64,000 nt of DNA from Fictibacillus terranigra (GTDB lineage: Bacteria; Bacillota; Bacilli; Bacillales; Fictibacillaceae): positions 186,001 through 250,000 of the forward strand of contig NZ_JAUHLN010000004.1 of assembly GCF_030412265.1 (NCBI RefSeq). Direction: 5' to 3'. The notes under the pieces were generated by a model that was not told the DNA's origin, searched no databases, and saw only the letters and a list, made by a program, of their open reading frames with translations. Below are positions 49,904 through 58,338 of this stretch, piece after piece (position 1 is the stretch's first letter; every line of letters begins with the position of its first letter). The position numbers and the translations under genes are program-made.

Positions 49904-51202
49904 TCAGGGTAAACGGAACAACCAAAGTTCTGTTTTACTATTCGGATCTTCCATTCCAAAGTCATCGTCATTAATGACAGCCAATTTTTTGCCCTGAACT
50001 AACGACATTCCCTCTGCTTTTTCATAAGGATAATCGTAATTTAAAAGATTCAATACTTCCTTCTTAGCAACCATTTTAATTCCTGCAGCTTTTAAATCTT
50101 TTGCGTTCATTTGTTCGAGCGTTTTTCCTTTATGTTTGTCCCTTCCTAAGATATTTGTTGCACCTTGAAAATTTATTTTATATATTTTCTTCAATTTCGC
50201 TTTTTTTCCTATTTCTGAATCTCGTTCGTCGACAAGCAAATGATGTTCATTAATAGCATAAAGATCAGAAACTCCAATATCTTTTTGATCAAATCCCAAC
50301 TTTCGTCCATTATCAGCAAGGTATGCATATTCGGCTATTACCTTTGAATTTTTTACATTTATTTTTAGAATCCGAACTACTCTCGAATTTTCACCAGGGT
50401 TTGACAGTGCACTTTGTGTCATGGTGAAAAGATAACGTCCATCTGGAGTAATCGTCACGCTTTCGAATCCTTTATTTTCCATTCGTTTTGTTAGAACTGC
50501 AGGCAAACTCCCCTTTACAGGAATCAGAGGAGCGTTTTTAAATTTAGATTCCATCCCAGACGGTATTAACCGTTTTACAAGGGTACCATCTTTTTTTATC
50601 TGGACTAGACTTGGCCGGTATTCATCACTTAACCAAAACGTTTGATCTGTTGGATTGTAAGCAAGCCCTTCAGTATCTAAACCATAGGGATCATATGACA
50701 AAACATTTTTCCCTTTCGCATCATATGGTGCTTCATCAAATTTTTTAAAATTAGGCAAACCTGTAATAGTGGAGCTTCCCGTTACAGGATCTGATCCATT
50801 TGGTAACTTTAATTGAATGATTTCTACTATTTTTAGTTTTCCTTTAGAAATTTCCATTTTATACACTGCAGGCGTATACTTTGGTATTGGAAAGGTTCTC
50901 CGTTCTTCACTATTTACGGTCATTTTCCCGTTGGGGCCCCGATCGGACGAAGAATAAAAAATGTTATCAGGGTCACCTGGCAAATGGAGAAGAGAAGATC
51001 CTAGCGCTCCATGGATATTTTTAGATAACTTTGGTGGATTTTCTAATGGATATTTTCCAATAAGCTTAACAGAAGGGGTCGAAGTACTCTTCTTTTCTTT
51101 ATTCTCTTCTTGCTTCTTATTGGTGGATGGTCTGGAGCATGCGAATATGGCTATGCATATGAACGAGATTAAAACTACTTTAAGAAACATAAATTTTTTC
51201 AT
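49904..51202 (-). CDS. Phytase-like (esterase-like activity of phytase) lipoprotein
   Basis: A 432-residue lipoprotein: signal peptide with a lipobox ending FAC near residue 22, a Lys/Glu/Ser-rich linker, then a beta-propeller of the phytase-like domain (PF13449 type). That domain has SSDRGPNG near 85, GLDTEGLAYNPTDQTFWLSDEYRPSLVQI near 175 and KGFESVTITPDGRYLFTMTQSAL near 245. DTEG and DEY are family marks. Such proteins may hydrolyse phosphate esters at the cell surface, but activity is rarely shown. It is clearly more AT-rich than its neighbours, which hints at a different origin. Confidence 0.8.
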   Translation of the reverse strand: MKKFMFLKVVLISFICIAIFACSRPSTNKKQEENKEKKSTSTPSVKLIGKYPLENPPKLSKNIHGALGSSLLHLPGDPDNIFYSSSDRGPNGKMTVNSEERRTFPIPKYTPAVYKMEISKGKLKIVEIIQLKLPNGSDPVTGSSTITGLPNFKKFDEAPYDAKGKNVLSYDPYGLDTEGLAYNPTDQTFWLSDEYRPSLVQIKKDGTLVKRLIPSGMESKFKNAPLIPVKGSLPAVLTKRMENKGFESVTITPDGRYLFTMTQSALSNPGENSRVVRILKINVKNSKVIAEYAYLADNGRKLGFDQKDIGVSDLYAINEHHLLVDERDSEIGKKAKLKKIYKINFQGATNILGRDKHKGKTLEQMNAKDLKAAGIKMVAKKEVLNLLNYDYPYEKAEGMSLVQGKKLAVINDDDFGMEDPNSKTELWLFRLP

Positions 51203-51300
51203 CCTGAACTCCTTTTTCTTTTGTATCGTTTACTTTCTTATAATGGGCAATTACTACGGTATTATAATCGCATTTTAATTTGTCGTCTCCTTCTTATTTC

Positions 51301-51405
51301 TCTAGCGTTTTAAAGTTTGATGAAGCCCCTTCCGGATATAAGGACTTTGACAAAGGGGCAGCAAAAAAGTTTGTTATTGAACCTCATGGCGTGATGAAAA
51401 ACTGA
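51301..51405 (+). pseudogene. C-terminal scrap of a zinc-type alcohol dehydrogenase family gene
   Basis: The frame reads SSVLKFDEAPSGYKDFDKGA then AKKFVIEPHGVMKN and a stop at 51403-51405. This is the typical end of medium-chain zinc alcohol/formaldehyde dehydrogenases (DEAP.GYK.FD.. then ..V..P). No start or catalytic part remains. The rest of the 484-bp gap (51203-51686) holds only the control elements listed next. Confidence 0.55.
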
Positions 51406-51547
51406 CTTAATTTTTAAAAGGACACTTGACTGCCCCATTTAATTCCATTACTATTAAGATTGAAAAATTTGAATATTTCGTGAACATGTGGTTAGGGAAT
51501 CATTTGGCAAGGAGCAGTGAACCTGTCGCCTGTTAAAAGGATTCTTC

Positions 51548-51642
51548 TGTAAGCGCTTCAAAAAACCGGATTGGTATACCACAGCGAACCTGTGATTTGC
51601 TGCCGTCGCAATCTTTTACTTATAGTTCTATAAAACTATAAG
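51548..51642 (+). promoter_or_regulatory. Control region of the OFA transporter gene: cre-like site and perfect dyad
   Basis: TGTAAGCGCTTCAA (51548-51561) resembles a CcpA cre site and shares 12 of 14 bases with the one at 24079. Further on, CTTATAGTT-CTATAA-AACTATAAG (51619-51642) is a perfect dyad overlapping a candidate -10 box TATAGT (51621-51626), with TTGCTG 18 bases before it. The dyad may be an operator. The regulator is not in the window. Confidence 0.5.
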
Positions 51643-51686
51643 ACAAGTTTGTGGCGGCTTTTTATTACATAAAAGAGGAGAGGGTT

Positions 51687-52961
51687 ATGATGAGCAAGGT
51701 CAAAAATCGATGGCTGATTGCGCTGTCGGGCGTGGGAATTCATATTTCCATCGGCTCCGTTTATGCGTGGAGCAATTTTACCACGCCTTTATCAGAAAAG
51801 TTTAAGTGGACAGCCAGTGAGGTGCAGCTGACGTTCAGTCTGGCCATTCTTTTTCTGGGGCTGTCTGCAGCATTTTTGGGGCATTTCGTAGAGAAGTACG
51901 GCCCTCGTAAATCCGGATTGCTGGCTGCCGCCTTTTTTGGGACCGGTGTGGCTGGTTCGGGACTGGCCGTTCAGTTAGAGTCATTGCCATTATTGTATGT
52001 TTTTTATGGGGTACTTGGAGGAATCGGTCTTGGCGTAGGTTACATCGCTCCGGTATCGACACTAGTAAAGTGGTTTCCTGATCGAAGAGGGCTTGCGACC
52101 GGACTTGCCATCATGGGGTTTGGATTCGCTGCGGCCATCAGCTCGCCGATCATGGACAGTCTCATTAAATCAGTCGGGATTGCCAACACGTTTTATATCC
52201 TTGGAATCTCATATTTTGTGGTCATGGTTCTTTCCTCTTTATACCTGGAAAAACCAAAAGAGGGCTGGGTGCCTGCAGGCTATCGCAAGAAGGTGGACAG
52301 CGGAAAGGCAGCTGTCACTGAGGATTTGTCGCAGCTGACAGCCAATGAGGCGGTTAAGACAAAACGATTCTATTATTTATGGCTCATGCTGTTCATTAAC
52401 GTGACCTGTGGGATCGCTATTCTATCAGCAGCTAAACCGCTCGCTGAGGAAAGCATAGGAATGACTACCACCGAAGCGGCAGCGCTGGTGGGTGTTTTAG
52501 GCTTATTTAATGGATTTGGAAGGATCGGCTGGGCGTCCGTATCCGACTATATCGGCAGGACCAATACGTACACAACGTTTTTCGCCGTGCAGATCGTCCT
52601 GTTCTTTTTACTTCCGAACGTTACGACCACGATCATTTTTGAAATCATGCTCGCTATCGTATATACCTGTTATGGAGGAGGATTTGCGTCCATTCCGGCA
52701 TATATCGGTGATTTATTTGGAACCAGACAGCTCGGTGCCATCCATGGTTACATTTTAACGGCATGGGCAGCCGCAGGATTGGCAGGTCCGCTGTTTGCCG
52801 CCTGGGTGAAGGATACTACAGGAAGCTACGCAGAAAGTCTTACCTTCTTCGCTGCCCTGTTTATCGTGGCGCTGATCGTTTCATTCCTTGCACGGTTGGA
52901 TATCCGCAGGATTAAAAGGGAGAAAGAATCGGACGAACAGTTGCACGTTCTCCATTTGTGA
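51687..52961 (+). CDS. OFA-family (oxalate/formate antiporter-like) MFS transporter
   Basis: A 424-residue MFS protein with 12 helices and OxlT-family motifs: GVGIHISIGSVYAWSNFTTP in TM1, FLGHFVEKYGPRKSG in loop 2-3, GLGVGYIAPVSTLVKWFPDRRGLATGLAIMGFG and FGRIGWASVSDYIGR. OFA members exchange small carboxylates such as oxalate/formate or take up lactate. I chose ATG 51687 after GAGGAGAGGG; an upstream frame to 51651 lacks support. The formate-type oxidoreductase and FdhD genes that follow suggest formate or oxalate as substrate. Confidence 0.87.
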   Translation: MMSKVKNRWLIALSGVGIHISIGSVYAWSNFTTPLSEKFKWTASEVQLTFSLAILFLGLSAAFLGHFVEKYGPRKSGLLAAAFFGTGVAGSGLAVQLESLPLLYVFYGVLGGIGLGVGYIAPVSTLVKWFPDRRGLATGLAIMGFGFAAAISSPIMDSLIKSVGIANTFYILGISYFVVMVLSSLYLEKPKEGWVPAGYRKKVDSGKAAVTEDLSQLTANEAVKTKRFYYLWLMLFINVTCGIAILSAAKPLAEESIGMTTTEAAALVGVLGLFNGFGRIGWASVSDYIGRTNTYTTFFAVQIVLFFLLPNVTTTIIFEIMLAIVYTCYGGGFASIPAYIGDLFGTRQLGAIHGYILTAWAAAGLAGPLFAAWVKDTTGSYAESLTFFAALFIVALIVSFLARLDIRRIKREKESDEQLHVLHL

Positions 52962-53005
52962 TTTATAATTTTATAAGCAAAAAGCACAAAAAAAGGTTGT
53001 CGTTT

Positions 53006-53368
53006 ATGAACAATTATGAAGCGGAATTCAGTAATCTGGTAAGAGCTTTTCGTAAGCGCCATATGGGGAAAGGCCCCCGGCAGATCAAAACGACCTTTTG
53101 CAAAAATTGGGCCATTTGTGAAATGGAAGGCAATCTTTCACCGGTCGAGAAGTTTATTTCAGGCTCTAATGAAGGCAGGCAGATGCTTCGTTCGGCTCGA
53201 ACCGAGATGGTAAAGGACATGTACAAAAAGAACCATCCAGTTGAAATGGAAGAATTGCTGGGCGCTTCGTTTCTGGAGCTTTTTGTAGATATTGATATCG
53301 AAAAAGACTTCGGGATGTCAATCTTCGTTTTTAACGAAAATATTCAAGACAAATTTATTAAAAAGTAA
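53006..53368 (+). CDS. DUF2294 protein, YrhF-like
   Basis: A 120-residue protein with the DUF2294 pattern: EFSNLVRAFRKRHMGKGPRQIKTTFCKNWAICEMEGNLSPVE split over residues 7-48, then ARTEMVKDMYKKNH and LLGASFLELFVDIDIEKDFGMSIFVF. Function unknown. In B. subtilis the homologue yrhF is near the formate dehydrogenase gene yrhE, and the same pairing is seen here. ATG 53006 has AAAGGTTG upstream; an earlier in-frame GTG at 52958 overlaps the transporter stop. A terminator follows. Confidence 0.82.
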   Translation: MNNYEAEFSNLVRAFRKRHMGKGPRQIKTTFCKNWAICEMEGNLSPVEKFISGSNEGRQMLRSARTEMVKDMYKKNHPVEMEELLGASFLELFVDIDIEKDFGMSIFVFNENIQDKFIKK

Positions 53369-53411
53369 GGACCATCTGTGTTGGCACTTGGCAGCGTTCC
53401 TGTTAAAGACT

Positions 53412-53466
53412 ACCACCGCGGTTCCCGGTTTCGCGTAATCGGGTCCCCGGTGGTTTTTGTTTTTTA
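53412..53466 (+). terminator. Terminator between DUF2294 and the FDH-like gene
   Basis: ACCACCG/CGGTGGT stem (53412-53454) with a nested CCCGGTTTCGCGTAATCGGG hairpin, then TTTTTGTTTTTT. Confidence 0.82.
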
Positions 53467-53582
53467 AGGGCTGGTTCTGAAATTCTATGTTCCAGCACCC
53501 CATATACTTTGAAGAGGAATTAGATAATCGACAATCGAAATCATTCGACAGCCTGTAAAAAAGTTAAAAAGGAGTGTGCCGT

Positions 53583-55940
53583 ATGGGAAAAACGAAACAT
53601 CAAGGACCGATAAAACTTCCAAAAACACCTGCTCCCAAGCATTGGGTCAGCCCGGTTCCGTTTGGCCTTGGAAAGATAAAGCCCGGCCATATTCGTGATA
53701 CGATGAAAGCCGCATGGGAAAACCGAGATAATCTTTCTTACGCGGGCAAGATCCTGACGCAGGGCGTCTGTGACGGGTGTGCGCTTGGGGTGTCCGGACT
53801 TTACGACCAAACCCTCGCTGGGCCGCACGTTTGTACGACACGATTAAATGTCCTTCGATTGAACACCATGCCGGCGATGAAAGAAGAGATCGTTCATGCT
53901 GACATTGACGAACTTCGTAAATACTCAAGCGCCGAGCTGAGAAAGCTTGGACGTGTTCCTTATCCTCTCATCCGCCGCAAAGGAGAGCGAAAGTTTTCAC
54001 GAATTTCATGGGATGACGCCATGAACACCATCGCGGGTAAGATGAAGAAGCTTGATCCAAAACAGATCTCGTTCTTCCTTACATCAAGGGGGATTACGAA
54101 CGAATCGTATTATGTGGCGGCCAAAGTGGCGCGGTATCTGGGAGTGAACAATATTGATAACGCTTCCCGCATCTGCCACTCGCCGTCAAAAACCGCTTTG
54201 AAACGATCGGTTGGAGTGGGTGCTTCTACCTGTAACTACCAGGACTGGATCGGATCGGACGTTATTGTCTTTTGGGGTTCAGTCGCCGCGAACAACCAGC
54301 CGGTCTCCACAAAATATATGTATGCAGCTAAGCGTAACGGCACGAAGATCATCTGCATTAATCCGTACCGTGAACCATCGATGGAGAAGTACTGGATTCC
54401 GTCCATTGGAGAATCTGCCCTTTTCGGAACGAAGCTCGCGGATGATTTTTATCAAGTCAATATTGGCGGAGATATCGCGTTCATGCACGGCATCATGAAG
54501 CATTGGTTTGAGATGGAGAAGAGAGAGCGCGGCTCAGCGATCGACCACAATTTTGTGAATCAGCATGTGAACGGCTATGAGGAATTAAAGAGGAAGGTTC
54601 AGAAACAGAGCTGGGAAGCGATTGAACAGTCATCAGGCGTCAGCAAGGAGCGCATCTATGAACTTGCAGAGCTTCTTGCCAGAAGCAAGTCCGGTGTTTT
54701 CGTCTGGTCCCTTGGATTAACGATGCATACCTTTGCTTCTGATAACATCTCACAGGTTGCCAATCTGGCGCTGCTGAGGGGCTTTTTGGGACGGAAGCAT
54801 TGCGGGCTTATGCCGATACGGGGGCATTCCAGTGTTCAGGGCTCCGGGGAGATGGGTGCCGATCCTTTTGTACTGCCGGGAGGTGATTTTGAACCGAAAA
54901 ATATAGAGCGAATTGAAAAGCTGTGGGGATTTGAGATTCCAAAGTGGCAGGGAGATGTACTGGGCGTTTCACTTGAAAATATCATGCTGCCAGAGGGACA
55001 TGAACGGAAAATCAAAATGTATTATCTGTCCGGCGGCAATTTTCTTGAAACGATGCCGGATCCGGTCTTTGTGGAGAAGGCACTCTCTTCCCTTGAGCTG
55101 CGTGTCCATCAGGATATCATCTTTAACACATCTACATTGGTGGATGCAAAAGAGACAGTCATCGTTCTTCCTGCAAAAACACGCTACGAGCAGGAGGACG
55201 GAGGGACCTCGACTTCCACCGAACGCATGGTGTATTTTTCCCCTGAAATTAAAGGGAACAGCCAGAAGGTAGAGGAAGCGAGAACCGAATGGAAAATTTA
55301 CATCGATCTTGCTAAGCGTGTAAAACCAAAGAACGCCCATCTGGTTGGATTTAAGAGCGGCCATGAGATTCGCCGGGAGATTGCAAAAGCCAATCCGAAC
55401 TACGAGGGGATCCAGCATTTAAAAGACCGAGGCGATGTATTCCAATGGGGAGGCGCATGGCTCTGTGAAGATGGGATCTGCCCGACTCCGGACGGCAAAG
55501 GCAACTTAATTCCAGTCGATATTCCTGATTTGAAAAAGGGCAAAGGAACGTATTATGTAACTACGCGGAGAGGAAAGCAGTTTAACTCCATGGTCTATAA
55601 CGAATCCGATCCGTTCAATGGTGCAGAGAGATACGATGTGCTGATGAATGAAAAGGATGCGAAGGAACTGTCCATCGAAGATCGAGAGAACATCGTCGTT
55701 TATAATCAGCACGGCGTTTTCCAGGGGCGTGCCAAGTTCATCGACATCGCCAAAGGAAACATTGAGCTTCATTTTCCTGAAGGCAACTTCCTGCTGCCTA
55801 AAGGTGTGTATGAAAAATTCGCCAAGATCCCAAGCTATAATGTTGCGGTCAAAGTGGAAAAAGCAGAGAGATTTAACGCCCGAAAGGATATGAATTACCT
55901 GGAGAAGCCGATTCCTGATCTGGAAACGGAGATCAGCTAA
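53583..55940 (+). CDS. FdhF/YdeP family molybdopterin oxidoreductase (formate dehydrogenase-like)
   Basis: A 785-residue bis-MGD enzyme. The iron-sulfur Cys pair is in QGVCDGCALG near 62-66 with further Cys in HVCTTRL. Then come ISWDDAMNTIAGKM, the molybdenum-ligand Cys position in SRICHSPSKTA near 198 (where FdhF has selenocysteine), VFWGSVAANNQPVS, INPYREPS and a C-terminal MGD-binding domain (ITTRRGKQFN-like YVTTRRGKQFNSM). It lacks the N-terminal ferredoxin/NADH domains of YrhE-type FDH. ATG 53583 is 8 bases after AAGGAG. FdhD follows 11 bases on, supporting a formate-type reaction. Confidence 0.88.
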   Translation: MGKTKHQGPIKLPKTPAPKHWVSPVPFGLGKIKPGHIRDTMKAAWENRDNLSYAGKILTQGVCDGCALGVSGLYDQTLAGPHVCTTRLNVLRLNTMPAMKEEIVHADIDELRKYSSAELRKLGRVPYPLIRRKGERKFSRISWDDAMNTIAGKMKKLDPKQISFFLTSRGITNESYYVAAKVARYLGVNNIDNASRICHSPSKTALKRSVGVGASTCNYQDWIGSDVIVFWGSVAANNQPVSTKYMYAAKRNGTKIICINPYREPSMEKYWIPSIGESALFGTKLADDFYQVNIGGDIAFMHGIMKHWFEMEKRERGSAIDHNFVNQHVNGYEELKRKVQKQSWEAIEQSSGVSKERIYELAELLARSKSGVFVWSLGLTMHTFASDNISQVANLALLRGFLGRKHCGLMPIRGHSSVQGSGEMGADPFVLPGGDFEPKNIERIEKLWGFEIPKWQGDVLGVSLENIMLPEGHERKIKMYYLSGGNFLETMPDPVFVEKALSSLELRVHQDIIFNTSTLVDAKETVIVLPAKTRYEQEDGGTSTSTERMVYFSPEIKGNSQKVEEARTEWKIYIDLAKRVKPKNAHLVGFKSGHEIRREIAKANPNYEGIQHLKDRGDVFQWGGAWLCEDGICPTPDGKGNLIPVDIPDLKKGKGTYYVTTRRGKQFNSMVYNESDPFNGAERYDVLMNEKDAKELSIEDRENIVVYNQHGVFQGRAKFIDIAKGNIELHFPEGNFLLPKGVYEKFAKIPSYNVAVKVEKAERFNARKDMNYLEKPIPDLETEIS

Positions 55941-55951
55941 AAGGAGCAGCC

Positions 55952-56740
55952 ATGAAAGATAACGTCATGAAAAGCATCAACATTGTAAAATATGATGGGG
56001 ATTCATTCCGTCACGTACAGGATCAAGTAGCGAATGAATACGCCCTGACCATCTATGTGAATGATAATGAGTTCGCCACCATGGTCTGCACGCCGACCTA
56101 TATGGAGGATCTCGTCACCGGTTTTTTGGCGTCAGAGGGTGTCATCCGTCTGCCGCGAGAAATCGAGTCGCTGTCCATCGATGAAGACAGAGGGTTTGCG
56201 TATGTACAGCTGGTGGATAAGAAGCCGGTGGCAAATCAGCTTCAATCCAAGCGGTTCATCGGATCCTGCTGCGGAAAGAGCCGGCAGTTCTACTTTCAAA
56301 GTGATGTGAAGAATGCCAAAACCATCCTATCGAAATCAACCATTGGGGCGGAGGAGTGCATCAAGCTGATGGAAGCGATGCAGGACTGCTCGGATGATTT
56401 TCATTCTACCGGGGGCCTGCATAATGCTGCTCTTTGTACGAGTGACGAGCTGCTTCTCTCCCGTTCGGATATTGGCCGCCACAATGCGCTGGATAAAATT
56501 TACGGACATTGCCTCAGAAACAAAATTGCGCTTGGCGATAAAGTGATTGCGTTCAGCGGAAGGATCTCATCGGAAGTGCTGCTGAAGGTATCCAAGATTG
56601 GAGCGGGCATCATCCTTTCGAAGTCAGCCCCAACCACACTGGCTCTGGAACTCGCACATGATCTTGGAATTACAGCTGTCGGATTCATCCGCGGCAGCCG
56701 GTTGAATGTGTATACGCATCCTGAGAGGATTATTTTGTAA
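55952..56740 (+). CDS. fdhD: FdhD sulfurtransferase for formate dehydrogenase
   Basis: A 262-residue protein that carries sulfur from a cysteine desulfurase to the molybdenum cofactor of formate dehydrogenase. The catalytic pair is in GSCCGKSRQFYF near 105, and the family blocks HSTGGLHNAALC near 150, SDIGRHNALDKIYG near 173 and FSGRISSEVLLKVSKIGAGI are all present. It lies 11 bases after the FdhF-like gene, with AAAGGAG upstream. Its presence supports activity of that enzyme. Confidence 0.95.
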   Translation: MKDNVMKSINIVKYDGDSFRHVQDQVANEYALTIYVNDNEFATMVCTPTYMEDLVTGFLASEGVIRLPREIESLSIDEDRGFAYVQLVDKKPVANQLQSKRFIGSCCGKSRQFYFQSDVKNAKTILSKSTIGAEECIKLMEAMQDCSDDFHSTGGLHNAALCTSDELLLSRSDIGRHNALDKIYGHCLRNKIALGDKVIAFSGRISSEVLLKVSKIGAGIILSKSAPTTLALELAHDLGITAVGFIRGSRLNVYTHPERIIL

Positions 56741-56743
56741 TGA

Positions 56744-56779
56744 AGAAAGCCGATTCTTCAATGGAATCGGCTTTCTGCT
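56744..56779 (+). terminator. Terminator of the FDH-fdhD operon
   Basis: Perfect 13-bp stem AGAAAGCCGATTC/GAATCGGCTTTCT just after the stop. Confidence 0.85.
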
Positions 56780-56860
56780 ATGTGTGGATTGAATAAAAAA
56801 ACCGGACTAATCCCATCCCTAATTAAATGGATAAATGATGACAGACACCGTGTGAGGTAT

Positions 56861-57511
56861 TCATATACCCAGTGAGTCTTTTAAAAAAGTTGTCAAGTAT
56901 TCGACACTGGTTATTTTTTTATTGCATTCGCTGCTATCAGCGCAAATAAGATTGCCGATGGCCTTGTAGTAATCCGGGTTTTTAGACTGTTTCGCTTTTG
57001 TTACAGTGGAAAAATAGTCGACCTGGCCATAACCATTACAGAAGGAACAAATATTACTTTTATTAGTTGGTGTAAATTTACATTCAATGCCTGCCATTCT
57101 TCCATCCAGCTCATATACAATAAATTTTTTATTGGATCTTAGATCGTTCCAGCTTAAATAGGTCAGCTGGCTGTGGTCTATTTTTGATAAATCAGGCAGC
57201 TTTAATTTTTTATTCTTCGGAAACATTATTTTAAGCTGCTGTTCGGTGATTTTTGGAAAGGGCAGCAAAAAGGCTGAAAGACGCTGGATATATTGCTCAT
57301 ACTCGGCATCTGTTTTCAATCTCGAAAGATCGAGGATTTCTTGCTGGTCCAATGATGCATTTGGAATGTGGCCCAAAATTTTGGCAGTGGCTGAGTCGAC
57401 CACAGCCGCCAAAACAGTTGGAGGTAAATTCTTTTTGGTGCTGTCCTTGATCAAGGAAATCTGTTGTTTTATAAAATTTAACTGTTCATTTTTAATGAAT
57501 CTTTCGGTCAT
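56861..57511 (-). CDS. FusB/FusC-family EF-G-binding protein
   Basis: A 216-residue protein with the FusB two-domain form. An N-terminal helical bundle (1-80) is followed by a C-terminal domain with a four-Cys zinc finger: CSFCNGYGQVDYF near 153 and CADSSECNKK near 186-191. It also has ITEQQLKIMFPKNKKLKLP and LSWNDLRSNKKF. FusB-type proteins bind elongation factor G and free it from fusidic-acid-stalled ribosomes. Chromosomal Bacillus homologues are widespread and may serve in ribosome rescue. I chose ATG 57511 (GGAGAG 7 bases upstream) over ATG 57526, which lies on that site. Confidence 0.87.
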   Translation of the reverse strand: MTERFIKNEQLNFIKQQISLIKDSTKKNLPPTVLAAVVDSATAKILGHIPNASLDQQEILDLSRLKTDAEYEQYIQRLSAFLLPFPKITEQQLKIMFPKNKKLKLPDLSKIDHSQLTYLSWNDLRSNKKFIVYELDGRMAGIECKFTPTNKSNICSFCNGYGQVDYFSTVTKAKQSKNPDYYKAIGNLICADSSECNKKITSVEYLTTFLKDSLGI

Positions 57512-57613
57512 CACATATCTCTCCAATCATTTGCTGACGTCTCTTTCCATTTATTCTAAAAAATTCAGCAGGCTTTTAAAATGGAGAAAATGACTTGGAA
57601 ATGTTTTTTACAT

Positions 57614-57646
57614 AAAAAAGCACTGATGGAGGATTTTCACCAGTGC
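57614..57646 (-). terminator. Terminator of the CD3324-family gene
   Basis: Reverse-strand stem GCACTG/CAGTGC with weak inner pairing, then six T. Confidence 0.65.
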
Positions 57647-57652
57647 GGTTCT

Positions 57653-57922
57653 CTACTTTTTTTGTGAATAAACGATTTTCTTAATGGTTTCGGTCGAGAG
57701 GTAATATTTCTTAGCGAGTTGCTGGATACTGCTGCCACTAATAAAAGAATGTTTAATGGCGGCATTCCGATGATCAAGCAGCCGTCTCCCGCCACTTAAA
57801 GTTCCCCATTTCCGATACTCCGTTTCCTGCTTAGGAATGTAAAGGGTCTCCCCTTGAACATACTTTTGGATTTCCACAATCAGATTTTCAGGTAAAACTT
57901 TGTTTGCATTAATATATTTCAA
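57653..57922 (-). CDS. CD3324 family protein (small HTH-like)
   Basis: An 89-residue protein. The family's opening KYINANKVLPENLIVEIQKY begins directly after a TTG at 57922, so I take that as start (AAGGGG lies 9-14 bases upstream). Further marks are VQGETLYIPKQ, WGTLSGGRR and a C-terminal HTH, SSIQQLAKKYYLSTETIKKIVY. The open frame reaches up to 58054 without family similarity. The family resembles Mor/sigma-70 region 4-type HTHs and is of unknown function. Confidence 0.8.
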   Translation of the reverse strand: MKYINANKVLPENLIVEIQKYVQGETLYIPKQETEYRKWGTLSGGRRLLDHRNAAIKHSFISGSSIQQLAKKYYLSTETIKKIVYSQKK

Positions 57923-58001
57923 TTTTGCCAGCCCCTTATTTTGATTTTGAGAAAATAAGGTGCAAAGCCAAAATATTAGAAAAGCCTGTTCAGCGATAGA
58001 A

Positions 58002-58094
58002 CTAAATGTTTCGCCCCATGCAAAGTATCGCCTTTCCAATAATAGGCTTTGCATGAGTGGTAGAAGTTCCAGAAAATCTTATGCGATTTTCCAT
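58002..58094 (-). CDS. Possible 30-residue peptide or N-terminal gene stub with a very strong ribosome site
   Basis: ATG 58094 follows AAAGGAGGTG at 7 bases, one of the best ribosome sites in the window. The frame MENRIRFSGTSTTHAKPIIG and ten more residues ends at 58002. I recognise no family. It may be a small protein, a leader to the CD3324-type gene 80 bases on, or the stub of a lost gene. Confidence 0.35.
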   Translation of the reverse strand: MENRIRFSGTSTTHAKPIIGKAILCMGRNI

Positions 58095-58338
58095 CAGTAA
58101 GCACCTCCTTTACCTTATTATAACGAAATTTTCGATTTGGTCGAAACGAATTAGCTTTTTTTATATGCACACCTGTCCATAAAAGAACAGATCTTTCCGT
58201 ATTGTTTTCAGTTCCTTCCTTCAAAAAACCAGATTTATGATGAAATTGTCGAATGCCGATGCTCCGAGCCGAATTTTTTCATTTGGACAAGCGTTTTGCT
58301 AACATAGAGTCATCAATAAACAAGGAGTTGAGCACGAC

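Noticed and set aside
51480-51620. Possible molybdenum-cofactor or other riboswitch before the OFA/FDH genes
   Set aside because: Some repeated words (GAACCTGT) are present, but I could not match a known aptamer's conserved core or build a convincing fold.
53400-53470. T-box leader, because ACCACCGCGG resembles the T-box sequence
   Set aside because: Only 30 bases separate it from the previous stop, there is no Stem I or specifier loop, and the AGGGTGG part is missing. It is an ordinary terminator with a nested hairpin.
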